From Pseudoflavonifractor sp964504285 (GTDB lineage: Bacteria > Bacillota > Clostridia > Oscillospirales > Oscillospiraceae): 64,000 nucleotides of DNA. Made by a program: the position numbers and the translations under genes. Shown piece by piece: positions 52,684 to 61,426 of this stretch. The notes under the pieces were generated by a model, which saw only the letters and a list, made by a program, of their open reading frames with translations, made no database searches and had not been told where the DNA came from. The first letter of the stretch is position 1, and each line of letters begins with the position of its first letter. The DNA lies in NCBI GenBank assembly GCA_964504285.1, contig CAZDDZ010000002.1, positions 1 to 64,000 on the forward strand. Direction: 5' to 3'.

Positions 52684-53952
52684 ATGGCAAAGAAAAAGAC
52701 AACGTCGGAAGTTCTTGAGGAAAACAGCGAGCTTTTGGAGCAGGATACCCAGACCGAGGAGACCGCCGAGCTGTCGCCCGATGGGGGCGCGGCCCCGGAT
52801 GACTTCGACGGAGAGGAGACAGAAATTCTTGCCGCCGAGGAGCTGCCGCCGGAAGACACGCCCGCCGCCTTGGACGCGATGTGCGCGCCCGAGGACGACC
52901 TCCCCCCAGAGTGCGATAACCAGCCATACCCGGACACCTTTCCCGAGCAGATGCCTACCCAGGAAGATACGCCGGACGCACCCGAAAACACATGGGCAGA
53001 CGAGCTCCCCGCGCAGGCAGAAGAGCCCCTGCCGAAAACGCCGCGCCCCAAGCAGGCGGCAGCGCCGGAGCAAAAGTCCTTCTATCAGTTGGACTTCCAC
53101 GAGCTGGACCGGGGCCTCACCCCCGAGCAGCGGCAGGAATGGAACTCCATCTATGCCTCCTTCCGCGGCCGCAGCGCCCTGACCGGCGAGATCATCGGCA
53201 TTGACCGCCACGCCATCAGTACCCGGGATAAAAACACCGGGGAGGTAAAGCGCCAGGAGATGTACTGCGCCATTGTGGTGCCCTTCCGCGTGCGCATCCT
53301 CATCCCAGAGACGGAGATGTGGCCCCAGGGGGAGGAGCGTCCGCCCTTCGTGCTGCGCAATATGGTGGGCGCACGCATTGACTTCATCATCCTCCATGTG
53401 GATCGGGAGGGCGGCTTTGCCATCGCCTCTCGCAAGAAGGCGCTCTCCAGCCGCCGCTATTATTTTTCCACCCAGCCCTCCATGAGCCGGGTGGGCTCCC
53501 GGGTCAAGTGCAGCGTGCTGGCTGTGGGGCCCCGCCGCTGTCTGGTGAGCTGCTACGGCTTTGACGTAGATTTAACCCAGCGGGAAATGCGCTATACCGC
53601 CATCCCCGACCTCCGGGACGAATACCGCCCCGGCCAAGAGCTGGACTGCATGGTCAAGGGCTACGACAAGGACGCGGGCAAGCTGCTCGTTTCGGTCAAG
53701 GAAACGCAGCCCAATCCCTTTGACGGCGCGGAGCTGCGCCATCCCTTGGGCTCCCGCCGCCAGGCCGTCCTTGCCGGGAAGTATGCCGGCGGTGTTTTCT
53801 GCAACCTCCCCGACGGCGCGGTGGTGATGTGCTCCTATTCGTATCAGTACGAGGACTCCGCTTTTGCCATCGGGGACAAGGTAATTCTGGTCATCCAGCA
53901 TTACGACGACGCCAAAAAGCAGATTTACGGTAAGATTGTGGCCAAGTGGTAA
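52684..53952 (+). CDS. S1/OB-fold RNA-binding-like protein with acidic N-terminal tail
   Basis: A 422-residue protein. Residues 1-130 are highly acidic and Pro-rich and likely disordered. A conserved start (FYQLDFHELDRGLTPEQR, about 137-155) leads to S1-like beta barrels: GEIIGIDRHAIS (about 170-260), GARIDFIILHVDREGGFAIASRKKAL, and a clear S1 unit YRPGQELDCMVKGYDKDAGKLLVSVKET (about 320-350). The layout recalls ribosomal protein S1. A role in RNA or single-stranded DNA binding for the ICE is likely but not shown. The start follows AGGAGGTACACCACC. Confidence 0.8.
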   Translation: MAKKKTTSEVLEENSELLEQDTQTEETAELSPDGGAAPDDFDGEETEILAAEELPPEDTPAALDAMCAPEDDLPPECDNQPYPDTFPEQMPTQEDTPDAPENTWADELPAQAEEPLPKTPRPKQAAAPEQKSFYQLDFHELDRGLTPEQRQEWNSIYASFRGRSALTGEIIGIDRHAISTRDKNTGEVKRQEMYCAIVVPFRVRILIPETEMWPQGEERPPFVLRNMVGARIDFIILHVDREGGFAIASRKKALSSRRYYFSTQPSMSRVGSRVKCSVLAVGPRRCLVSCYGFDVDLTQREMRYTAIPDLRDEYRPGQELDCMVKGYDKDAGKLLVSVKETQPNPFDGAELRHPLGSRRQAVLAGKYAGGVFCNLPDGAVVMCSYSYQYEDSAFAIGDKVILVIQHYDDAKKQIYGKIVAKW

Positions 53953-54004
53953 TGCAATGCGCCCCCCGCACCTATTTATGGAGATAGGCGGCGGGGGCGC
54001 GCTT

Positions 54005-54244
54005 TTATTTCGGATTGAACTTTTCGGTTCGTTCATTCCTTAGTTTGATGTGCTCTGATTCGAGGTTTTTCCATTGGCACTCCAGCTCCCTGAAATTCTG
54101 CACCGCCTGTGCCATTTGTGGTGATTCATATGGGACTCCGTTCTTTACCAGTCGCCGCAGCTCCTCCCGCGCCCCCTCCAAATCAATGCCGAGTGAATAC
54201 AACCTTGCGCCGGACATAATCAGCAAATCATTCTCCGTACCCAT
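54005..54244 (-). CDS. Small unknown coiled-coil protein divergent from an XRE regulator
   Basis: A 79-residue, mostly helical protein (IDLEGAREELRRLVKNG and FRELECQWKNLESEHIKLRNE). The ATG at 54244 has GGAGG 8 bases upstream, whereas the upstream in-frame ATG overlaps that site. It is divergent from the XRE gene with three shared operator palindromes between, so it is probably controlled by that regulator. Function unknown. Confidence 0.7.
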   Translation of the reverse strand: MGTENDLLIMSGARLYSLGIDLEGAREELRRLVKNGVPYESPQMAQAVQNFRELECQWKNLESEHIKLRNERTEKFNPK

Positions 54245-54261
54245 GCTCTCAACCTCCATTA

Positions 54262-54344
54262 TAGTGACCTGTCACTAATATAGCACATATTTTAGAGTTA
54301 GTGAAGTATCACTAATCTTTTGAGGGTTAGTGACATATCATTAA
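54262..54344. promoter_or_regulatory. Three operator palindromes, consensus TTAGTGA-N4-TCACTAA
   Basis: Site 1 at 54262-54277 (TAGTGA-CCTG-TCACTA), site 2 at 54298-54315 (TTAGTGA-AGTA-TCACTAA) and site 3 at 54327-54344 (TTAGTGA-CATA-TCATTAA). Centres are 37 and 29 bases apart. They lie between the divergent small gene and the XRE regulator, the probable binding protein. Confidence 0.8.
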
Positions 54345-54372
54345 CCCATACACGATGATAGGAGGTTCTGCA

Positions 54373-54615
54373 ATGGATACACAGGAAGCGGTGGCTTATC
54401 GCATCCGGCAGCTATGTAAGCAGCGCGGACTGACGCCCAACGGAATCAGCAATTTGTCGGCGGTTCCACAGGGAACGGTAAAGAGTATTTTGAATGGCGA
54501 GAGTAAAAATCCAGGACTGCTTAACATCAAAAAGCTATGCGACGGCTTTGAGATTACATTGGGCGAATTCTTTTCCACCCCGGAATTTGACGCCCTGGAA
54601 CAGGCAATCAAATAG
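54373..54615 (+). CDS. XRE-family transcriptional regulator
   Basis: An 80-residue protein that is almost entirely a Cro/C1-type helix-turn-helix: VAYRIRQLCKQRGLTPNGISNLS, with the recognition helix around VPQGTVKSILNG and the family's NPGLLNIKKLCDGFEITLGEFF end. The ATG at 54373 has AGGAGG 7 bases upstream. The three palindromes just upstream are its likely operators, giving autoregulation and control of the divergent gene, and perhaps of the downstream DNA-processing operon. Confidence 0.88.
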   Translation: MDTQEAVAYRIRQLCKQRGLTPNGISNLSAVPQGTVKSILNGESKNPGLLNIKKLCDGFEITLGEFFSTPEFDALEQAIK

Positions 54616-54876
54616 CTTTAACATGCCCATGTGACAGAACTCCACCTATACAGTAGTAGCCTATCCTGTTACGATAGGACTGTATTTAAGGGCGGAGCAT
54701 AGTAGGGCGGAGCGATGTAAGGGCGGATGGAAAAGGACCGGGGGAGCAGTCTGCCCTCCGACGCCGCGCACACGACCAAAAATACGAAAACAGGAACCAG
54801 AACGACCGTAATTGCCTTAAGGGGCAGTTGCGGTCTTTTTTTGCGTTCCAATCAAACGAGAGGAGCATCAAAATGA
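54616..54876 (+). promoter_or_regulatory. Leader region before the helicase operon, with GGGCGGA repeats
   Basis: A 261-base gap. It holds a CCTATC/GATAGG hairpin (about 54661-54680) and three direct copies of AGGGCGGA about 17-18 bases apart (54688-54735). The terminator hairpin at 54804-54842 and a strong ribosome binding site follow. No protein gene is seen beyond a six-codon ORF (ATG 54873) that overlaps the helicase start. Confidence 0.5.
54804..54842 (+). terminator. Terminator or attenuator in the helicase leader
   Basis: GACCGTAATTGCC pairs with GGCAGTTGCGGTC (two G-U pairs) and seven T follow. It is only 35 bases before the helicase ATG, so it may act as an attenuator for that operon. 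Confidence 0.75.
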
Positions 54877-57800
54877 ATGACAGCAGCAAGTAAGCTCATC
54901 CCCGTCAGCTACTACAATCCAGACCTGCAAGTACGGCTGTCCGCCTATGCGGACGTCATTGTCAGCGAACAGGAAGGAAGTGAGAAAACGCTCCGGGCCA
55001 TCCGCTTTGGCGGGTACCCGGAAATGGTACGAGCACTCTCAGACGCCATCTACGGCGGCGCGGCATTGGACGCAGAGTTAGAGGGACAGACCCTGCACCT
55101 GCGCAGTCAGGTCAAGCGGTACACCCGGCAGCTCACCCATGACGGTGTCTATGCCGAGGCAACGCTTCTGGCCATGGACGACGACCAAGAGGCACAGGAC
55201 ACGGAAAAAGAGGAGGAAGACGGCCAAGAGACGGTAGACCTGCCGCCCCGGAAATGCTGTATCTTCTGCCCCAAGGACGACAAAGAGCGGCTTTTTGAGG
55301 AGCTGGACCGCAAGACAGCGGTGCCCCTCATTTCGGTATTTCGGGACTATTTGCTGGAGGAACTGCAAAACCGCTTCATCTTAAAAAAACTCACGGTACT
55401 CTCCATTCGGGAGAAGCTGGACGCATGGGTGCTCACCTGCCAAAAGGACGACGCCAACATCGCCGCGGTGGTGGAGGCTGGCCTTGCCAGCGGGAAAATC
55501 GCCATACCCGGCACGGTGGCCGATACGCATGGCTTTGATGGCGTGGAGAGCGTGACGGGCTATCTAAACACCTTTGGCGTTACGGTGGCCCAACGTATTC
55601 GCACCCAGTTTCAGCCGCTGTTTGACCCTGCCGCGGAGCCGCTGTCCCCTGAGATTTTGGACATCAACGACTACATCCATGAAAAGGCGGGCTACTCCCT
55701 CTACGATGCCCAGCTTGCAGTGGCCGAAGCGGTGAAGCGTCAGCTCCAAAAGAGCAAATGCGGCTTCATTGTGGCCGAATGTGGCAGCGGGAAGACGAAA
55801 ATCGGCGCGGTAGCCATGTCCGCTGTGTACGCCCTGCGGGCCAGCCATGCCGAGCGCGGACAGAGCAAAACCTTTAACGCCATTCTCTGCCCCTCCCATG
55901 TGGCAAACAAATGGTCGCGGGAGCTTGCCGAGACGCTGCCGGATACCGCCGGCGTGGTGGTGCACAGCATCGCGGAGTTGGACCGGCTCTACGCGCTTTA
56001 TGAGCAGGGCGATAAGAGCATCTACGCCATTCTCTCCAAGGAGAAGGCACGGGACGGCTACATGAAAATGCCTGCCGTGGTCTGGAGCGACCGCCGACGC
56101 GCGTTCCTTTGCCCGGACTGCATGGGCGTGCAGGAGATGCCCGTCACCGAGGACGGCTCACGCTATATGGCCAAGGCGGACCAGCTCTGGTTCCGCACCG
56201 AGCACAGCGGAAATCACAAGTGCGCCCATTGTGGCACACCCCTCTGGACGCCGGTTAACCCACAGAAATCAAGCGCCTGGGTAAAAATCGGCGGCTACGG
56301 CTGGGTCTACCGCTACCGGGCTTGGGAGCACATAGAAAAGTCCAAAAACGAGGCGGTGCTGGAAAAGCTCCGGGCCATTCAAGAAAACCCGGAGGGCCAC
56401 TACGCCACCGTGGGCGCCTGCCGCCGCTACCCCCTCAGCTCCTATATCAAGCGCAAATTTAAGGGGAAGCTGGACGGCGTGATCGTGGATGAGCTTCACG
56501 AGTACAACAACAACAGCGGCCAGGGAGACGCCATGGGCGAAATCTTCAATGCCGCCAAAAAGGTCATCGGCATGACGGCCACACTCATCAATGGCTACAG
56601 CTCCGGTATCTTCCATCTGCTGTACCGGGTGGTGCCCCATCTGATGCAAAAGGACGGCAAGGCGCACAGCGCCCCCCGTGAGTTCGACGCTGAGTATGGC
56701 GTGGTGGAGAACACCTATGAGGTCACGGACGCCGACTACGCCTCCAACCGCCGTGCCGCCAAGGTCAAAAAGCAGAGCCGGCAGCTCCCCGGGGTATCGC
56801 CGCTGGTTTACTCCCGCTTTCTGCTGGAGCACGCGGCCTTCCTCTCTCTCACCGACATGGGCAAGGATTTACCCGACTATGAGGAAATTCCCGTACCCTT
56901 GGACATGGAGCCAGAGGTGGCGGAGGAGTACCGCAACATTGAGAGTGCGCTCAAGAAGGTGCTGAAGGAGGATAAAAAGGCGGCCAAGAAAATCCTGTCG
57001 GCCTACCTGAACTTACTCACGGTCTTTCCGGATCAGCCCTATGACCAACGGGAGATCCTGCATCCCATCTCCGGCGATCCCATTGTCACGCCGGCGAATA
57101 TCACGGGCTTTGATACACTGGGCCCAAAAGAGAAAAAGGTGCTGGAGCTAGTCAAGCGCAAGGTGGAAAACGGTGAGCGCGTGCTCATCTACACCAGTTG
57201 GGTGCGTACCGATTCCCAGCAAAAGCTTCTAAAGCTGCTCACGGAGAACGGCTACCGGACAGAGATCATGACCGACAAAATCGTTCCCGGCAAGCGGGAG
57301 GAATGGGTGGAAAAGCGTGTAAACGCAGGGCTTCAAGTGCTCATCACAAACCCATCACTTGTGGAAACCGGGCTCGATCTGAATGCCTTTACCACGCTCA
57401 TCTTTTACAGCATGGGCTACAAGTTGTTCACCCTGCGGCAGGCATCGAGGCGGAGCTGGCGCATCAACCAGACCGCGCCCCGGGTGGAGGTCTATATGCT
57501 CTACTACCGGGACACCATGCAGCACAAGGCGATGAAGCTCATGGCCTCTAAGCTGGCAGTGGCGGGCATTATTGAGGGTTCCTTCACCGAGGAGGGCCTT
57601 GCCGCCATGAGCGATGTGCAGGACATGACCTCCCAGATGGCGAAGGAGCTGATGGCGGGCATCAAGGACAACGTGGAGGACATCGCCGCGTCATTCAGAA
57701 AAATGGCGGTCATCAATCCCGACAGGAGCGCACAAAAAACTGTTGCCGTGCCGGCGCCCGCGCCTGTTCCGACAAGAGAGACGAAGGCCACGGCGGAGCC

Positions 57801-57939
57801 GCCCCGCAGGACGGTTGATCCCATCCGCGCCGCCGAGCTGGAAGCAATGGCAACACTAAAAATGGAAGAAAAACAAAAACGGTCAAAGAAGGTCGCTGTG
57901 GATGAAAACCAGCTCAGCCTCTTTGACTTTGTTGCGTAA
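54877..57939 (+). CDS. SNF2-type DEAD/DEAH-box helicase with internal zinc ribbon
   Basis: A 1020-residue superfamily 2 ATPase. An N-terminal unknown region (1-270) is followed by Walker A ECGSGKTKIG (GSGKT at 303-307), a CPDC...CAHC zinc ribbon inserted near 412-450, and a DEAH-variant box DELHEYNN near 535. GMTATLINGYSSG (motif III), a helicase C-terminal domain with LIYTSWVRT, and ETGLDLNAF and QASRRSWRINQ (motifs V and VI) follow. It probably remodels or unwinds DNA during ICE replication or transfer. The ATG at 54877 overlaps a tiny ORF and follows GAGAGGAGC. The downstream beta clamp gene suggests a replication role. Confidence 0.88.
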   Translation: MTAASKLIPVSYYNPDLQVRLSAYADVIVSEQEGSEKTLRAIRFGGYPEMVRALSDAIYGGAALDAELEGQTLHLRSQVKRYTRQLTHDGVYAEATLLAMDDDQEAQDTEKEEEDGQETVDLPPRKCCIFCPKDDKERLFEELDRKTAVPLISVFRDYLLEELQNRFILKKLTVLSIREKLDAWVLTCQKDDANIAAVVEAGLASGKIAIPGTVADTHGFDGVESVTGYLNTFGVTVAQRIRTQFQPLFDPAAEPLSPEILDINDYIHEKAGYSLYDAQLAVAEAVKRQLQKSKCGFIVAECGSGKTKIGAVAMSAVYALRASHAERGQSKTFNAILCPSHVANKWSRELAETLPDTAGVVVHSIAELDRLYALYEQGDKSIYAILSKEKARDGYMKMPAVVWSDRRRAFLCPDCMGVQEMPVTEDGSRYMAKADQLWFRTEHSGNHKCAHCGTPLWTPVNPQKSSAWVKIGGYGWVYRYRAWEHIEKSKNEAVLEKLRAIQENPEGHYATVGACRRYPLSSYIKRKFKGKLDGVIVDELHEYNNNSGQGDAMGEIFNAAKKVIGMTATLINGYSSGIFHLLYRVVPHLMQKDGKAHSAPREFDAEYGVVENTYEVTDADYASNRRAAKVKKQSRQLPGVSPLVYSRFLLEHAAFLSLTDMGKDLPDYEEIPVPLDMEPEVAEEYRNIESALKKVLKEDKKAAKKILSAYLNLLTVFPDQPYDQREILHPISGDPIVTPANITGFDTLGPKEKKVLELVKRKVENGERVLIYTSWVRTDSQQKLLKLLTENGYRTEIMTDKIVPGKREEWVEKRVNAGLQVLITNPSLVETGLDLNAFTTLIFYSMGYKLFTLRQASRRSWRINQTAPRVEVYMLYYRDTMQHKAMKLMASKLAVAGIIEGSFTEEGLAAMSDVQDMTSQMAKELMAGIKDNVEDIAASFRKMAVINPDRSAQKTVAVPAPAPVPTRETKATAEPPRRTVDPIRAAELEAMATLKMEEKQKRSKKVAVDENQLSLFDFVA

Positions 57940-57953
57940 AAGGAGGACTTTTC

Positions 57954-59063
57954 ATGCGGGTAAATTTGAATCGTATGGAGCTTTTGGCGGTCATGCGTGA
58001 CGCCAGCCAAATCGCGCCCGGCCACTCACCTCTGGAAATTTTACAGGGAGCGCTTCTGGAGGCCGAGGACGGCAAACTGACTGTGACCGCCGGAAATCTG
58101 GAGGTCACGCTGGTGCGCAAGGTCAAGGCCGAGGTCCTGGATGGGGGCGGTCTGGTCATCAACGCGCGGCTGTTTGCAAACATGCTGGAGGTTCTGAGCG
58201 GCGATATTGTCAGCTTGGATACCAATGATTCCGGCATGGTCGTCATCTCCTGCGGAAGCGCCTGTTATAAGGTATCCGTTTTGTCCGCGCGGGACTACCC
58301 TCGGATGGAGATACCCTTTCCCGAGGACACGGTGGCCGTATCCGGCATTCCGGCCATGGCTAAGCGCACGGTATTTGCCGTGGCGGAGGAGACAGACAAG
58401 CCCCTGATGAAGTGCGTCAACCTCATCTTCAGCAGCAACGGGCTTCATGCCGTGGGCAGCGACGGGTTCCGCGTGGTCAACGCCAAGGGCGAGAGCAAAA
58501 GCTCCGGCTCCATCAGTATGCTCATGCCGGCCCAGTCGCTGGATAAGCTGGCTCGTCTGCTGTCCAACAAGGATGAGCTGGCGGTTGGCACCACAGGTAA
58601 GACCATTGTGTTTACCAAAGAGGACTTTGTATTCTCCGCCCGGCTCATGGAGGGCAACTACATCAACGTGGAGCAGCTACTCTCCCAGGTGAAGGCCAGC
58701 TTTACCGTGCTGACGGACACCGAGGCGCTGCGCACGGCGGTATCCACGGTTTTCGCCGTGGCGGAGGATAACGGCAAGCTGATGCTCCGTTTTGGCGGCG
58801 GACGCCTTCATTTGGAGTGTACGGGCGAATGCGGCAGATCGGCCGGTGAGCTGGATGTGATCTCCCTCTCCGGGACGCCACAGGGCGAGTTCTGGTATAA
58901 CCCGCGGCAGCTCTACGAGTGCCTGCGGGCTCAAAATGGGACGTTAATGGTGGATGTTGCGCAGAACGGCATTCTTATCCTGCGCAGTGATGAGCTGGTC
59001 TGTATGCAGATGGCGGTCCGAGCGCCCAAGACGGCGGAACACGCCCTGCCCAAAGCGGCGTAG
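57954..59063 (+). CDS. ICE-encoded DNA polymerase III beta subunit (sliding clamp)
   Basis: A 369-residue protein with the three-domain DnaN layout: MRVNLNRMELLAVMRDASQIAP, LEILQGALLEAEDGKLTVTAGNLEV, a middle domain with HAVGSDGFRVVNAKGE and LLSNKDELAVGTTGKTIVFTKEDFVFSARLMEGNYIN, and a third domain ending in VCMQMAV. The clamp ring would tether a polymerase to the ICE. The chromosomal dnaN is expected elsewhere near oriC, so this is an extra copy. It lies 14 bases after the helicase gene, behind AAAAGGAGG. Confidence 0.88.
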   Translation: MRVNLNRMELLAVMRDASQIAPGHSPLEILQGALLEAEDGKLTVTAGNLEVTLVRKVKAEVLDGGGLVINARLFANMLEVLSGDIVSLDTNDSGMVVISCGSACYKVSVLSARDYPRMEIPFPEDTVAVSGIPAMAKRTVFAVAEETDKPLMKCVNLIFSSNGLHAVGSDGFRVVNAKGESKSSGSISMLMPAQSLDKLARLLSNKDELAVGTTGKTIVFTKEDFVFSARLMEGNYINVEQLLSQVKASFTVLTDTEALRTAVSTVFAVAEDNGKLMLRFGGGRLHLECTGECGRSAGELDVISLSGTPQGEFWYNPRQLYECLRAQNGTLMVDVAQNGILILRSDELVCMQMAVRAPKTAEHALPKAA

Positions 59064-59074
59064 GGGGTGTGCGA

Positions 59075-59476
59075 TTGAAGAATATCCCTAGCATCTGCCG
59101 CTATTGCGGCGGAAAGGTCGCACTCACCGATGCCAAAACCATCTACGGTGACGCCACCCGGCGGCTGGGACTTGTAGGCGAGAAAATCTACCTCTGCCAA
59201 AACTGTAACGCGCGGGTCGGCTGCCACAAGGGGACAACCCGCCCCCTTGGAAATGTCGCCAATGAGGTGCTGCGGCTGAAGCGGATGGAGACACACCAAG
59301 TCTTTGATGCCTTTTGGCGGTGTCGGGGCATGACCAGAGCTGCCGCCTATCAATGGTTGGCACAAAAAATGGAGTTATCCGAAAAGCAGACCCATATTGG
59401 CAGCTTTGAGATGGACGCCTGCGAACAGGTCATTTGCCTGTGCAGGGAATTTGAAAAAAAGAAGGAGGCGGCATAA
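59075..59476 (+). CDS. DUF3268-like zinc-finger protein
   Basis: A 133-residue protein with an N-terminal CxxC pair (CRYC), a second CQNC pair and a further Cys/His cluster (VGCHKG). These form a zinc-binding domain like DUF3268, followed by helices (NVANEVLRLKRMETHQVFDAFW). A TTG at 59075 is taken as start because AGGGGGTG ends 5 bases upstream, while the GTG at 59069 would touch it. The gene sits between the clamp and MoxR genes of the DNA-processing module. The role is unknown, possibly nucleic-acid binding. Confidence 0.75.
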   Translation: MKNIPSICRYCGGKVALTDAKTIYGDATRRLGLVGEKIYLCQNCNARVGCHKGTTRPLGNVANEVLRLKRMETHQVFDAFWRCRGMTRAAAYQWLAQKMELSEKQTHIGSFEMDACEQVICLCREFEKKKEAA

Positions 59477-59478
59477 TC

Positions 59479-59919
59479 ATGCCCCATTGTGAAAAAGAGC
59501 AGCAGGCCGAGCGCTGCTGTGACTGCCCGGATCGGCTCTCGCCGGATATTCCGGTTGCCCTAAATCACTGGCAGGTCAATTTTGAGTACCAGGGCTGGCG
59601 CCTGTGGTATGACACCCTGGAGCAGCCTGGCGAGGACAATCGCCTATGCCTGTACGGCCATTGCCGTGTCTGTGGCAAGTGCCTTTGCATCGGCGTTTCG
59701 GCGCAGTCTAACCAGAGCACGGACAGTTTTCTGGCTCAGGTCTATCGCAGTATGTACCAACTACGGCAGGCAAAATACCTGTCTTCTGCGGACTTCCGTG
59801 AGGCGTTTGTCTCCATCTTTCATGAGACGGATCAGCCCTTTGTGCGCCAATGGCTCTCACAACCAGAGAATCAGAGCGTTTGGCAGATGTACCGCCACGA
59901 TGTGGGGGGTGAGCAGTGA
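59479..59919 (+). CDS. Cys-rich unknown ICE protein
   Basis: A 146-residue protein. The N-terminus is Cys-rich (ERCCDCPDR) and a second group follows in the middle (GHCRVCGKCLCIG), suggesting metal binding. The C-terminal half is helical. It starts 2 bases after the preceding gene and its stop overlaps the next start (TGATG), so it is part of the operon. No domain recognised. Confidence 0.7.
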   Translation: MPHCEKEQQAERCCDCPDRLSPDIPVALNHWQVNFEYQGWRLWYDTLEQPGEDNRLCLYGHCRVCGKCLCIGVSAQSNQSTDSFLAQVYRSMYQLRQAKYLSSADFREAFVSIFHETDQPFVRQWLSQPENQSVWQMYRHDVGGEQ

Positions 59920-60041
59920 TGGGCAAGGCAATCATGTATAACAGCCTGAATCCTACGCATCAGGTAGGCATGTTCACAGACCGGGACGACGTGGAGCACG
60001 GCGAGTATTTCGAATTTCAAATCGAGTATGTGGAGGAGTAA
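59919..60041 (+). CDS. 40-residue acidic unknown protein
   Basis: A short ORF coupled by TGATG to the gene before and ending 4 bases before the MoxR gene, with GGGGGGTGAG upstream. The sequence is MGKAIMYNSLNP, then TDRDDVEHGEYFEFQ, ending in an acidic EYVEE. Its tight packing and sensible codon use support translation. Function unknown. Confidence 0.55.
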   Translation: MGKAIMYNSLNPTHQVGMFTDRDDVEHGEYFEFQIEYVEE

Positions 60042-60045
60042 GGAA

Positions 60046-61407
60046 ATGCTGAGAGACAAAATGCTGGCCGTCATGGACGACGTCAACACACAAGTAGCCG
60101 AGCGCGAGGAACTTGTGGCAATGATTGCCACTGCACTGCTGACCCGCAAAAATCTCTTTATCCTGGGTGCCCCCGGCCAAGCCAAGAGCTACGCCATCAA
60201 CCTGTTCCGCCAGCGCATCACCGGCGCGCGGCAGTTTGAGCGGCTGCTCTCCAAGCAAACCGATGAGGAACAGCTCTTTGGACGCATCGACCTGCAAAGT
60301 CTGATTCCCGGCAAGGTGTCCCGGCAGGTGCTGGACAGCGATCCGACCTATCAGACCATGCTGGCGGAGCTGAGCGAGGTGCAGCAAAAAATCGCGGATG
60401 CCCCCACGGACGCAAGCAGCGTTGTGGACGGCTCCGGCTGCGCCGTCAGGATGGAGCGCTACCGCAGTATTCTGGCGCTTCTGCATGGCAACGAGCCCGC
60501 CGTGCTCACCGCCGGAAAAATCCCCGAGGCGGATATTTGCTTCCTTGACGAATGTTTTAAGTGCAATGATGGCGTGCTCAACTCCCTGCTCACGGCACTC
60601 AACGAGCACAAATACACCAACGAAGGGCACACCTACCCCATCCCCACCATCTCCTTCTTTGCGGCGTCCAATGAAATCCCGAATTTTAGCGACCCGCAAG
60701 AGAAGATTCTGGCGGCCCTCTATGACCGGCTGGAGCTGAAGGTCATCACGGAGAACATCGCCGACCGGGATAAGCGCCTGGATGTCATGCGCCAGAAGCA
60801 GTGCGGTAGCACCGGCGGTGCCGGGGCCACCATCACGCTGGATGAGCTGAAGGCCATGCAGGCCGAGGTCGCGGCAATCTCCGTACCCGACGCGGCAAAC
60901 GAGCTGGCAGACGACATTCTCTGTGAGCTGCGCAAGAGCGGCATTACGGTTTCCGACCGCAAATACTTAAACTTCTATCCCATTGCCCAGGCCAAGGCGT
61001 GGCTCTCCGGACATACGGAAGTGGAGGCGAAGGATCTGCTGGCCCTGCGCTGCTATCTGTGGGAGAAGCCCACCGACCTCGCACAGGTGGATGCCATCCT
61101 CAACCGCATGTGCATCAACCCCATGCAGGACAAGGTCAATGACATCCGGGCCATGGCCGCCGATGTGCTGGAGGACTTCAATGCCGCCAAGGACACTGCG
61201 GGCAGCCGCGCCCTCATCAAGTTCCGGGGCGAATACATCCGGCTGTACGGTATGTATGAGTCGCTGCGCCAAAAGGCGGAGAGCGACACGGAAAAAGCCA
61301 TGCTGGAGGATCTGCTCTCCGATTTGGAAAAGGACAGCAAGGCAGCCCACGAGGCGGTCAACTTTACCTATGCGCCGCTCCAGCAGCTTGCGGCGCTGAA
61401 CAACTGA
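60046..61407 (+). CDS. MoxR-family AAA+ ATPase
   Basis: A 453-residue AAA+ ATPase of the MoxR/RavA group: Walker A GAPGQAKS (41-48), Walker B ICFLDECFKC near 166, sensor I FFAASNEIPNF and arginine-finger region ALYDRLELKV. A helical C-terminal domain ends in a coiled segment (about 380-440). MoxR ATPases work with VWA-domain partners to assemble or remodel protein complexes, and a VWA gene lies 2.4 kb downstream in the same operon. The ATG at 60046 follows GGAGGAG. Confidence 0.9.
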   Translation: MLRDKMLAVMDDVNTQVAEREELVAMIATALLTRKNLFILGAPGQAKSYAINLFRQRITGARQFERLLSKQTDEEQLFGRIDLQSLIPGKVSRQVLDSDPTYQTMLAELSEVQQKIADAPTDASSVVDGSGCAVRMERYRSILALLHGNEPAVLTAGKIPEADICFLDECFKCNDGVLNSLLTALNEHKYTNEGHTYPIPTISFFAASNEIPNFSDPQEKILAALYDRLELKVITENIADRDKRLDVMRQKQCGSTGGAGATITLDELKAMQAEVAAISVPDAANELADDILCELRKSGITVSDRKYLNFYPIAQAKAWLSGHTEVEAKDLLALRCYLWEKPTDLAQVDAILNRMCINPMQDKVNDIRAMAADVLEDFNAAKDTAGSRALIKFRGEYIRLYGMYESLRQKAESDTEKAMLEDLLSDLEKDSKAAHEAVNFTYAPLQQLAALNN

Positions 61408-61426
61408 TTTTTAGGAGGACAACACA

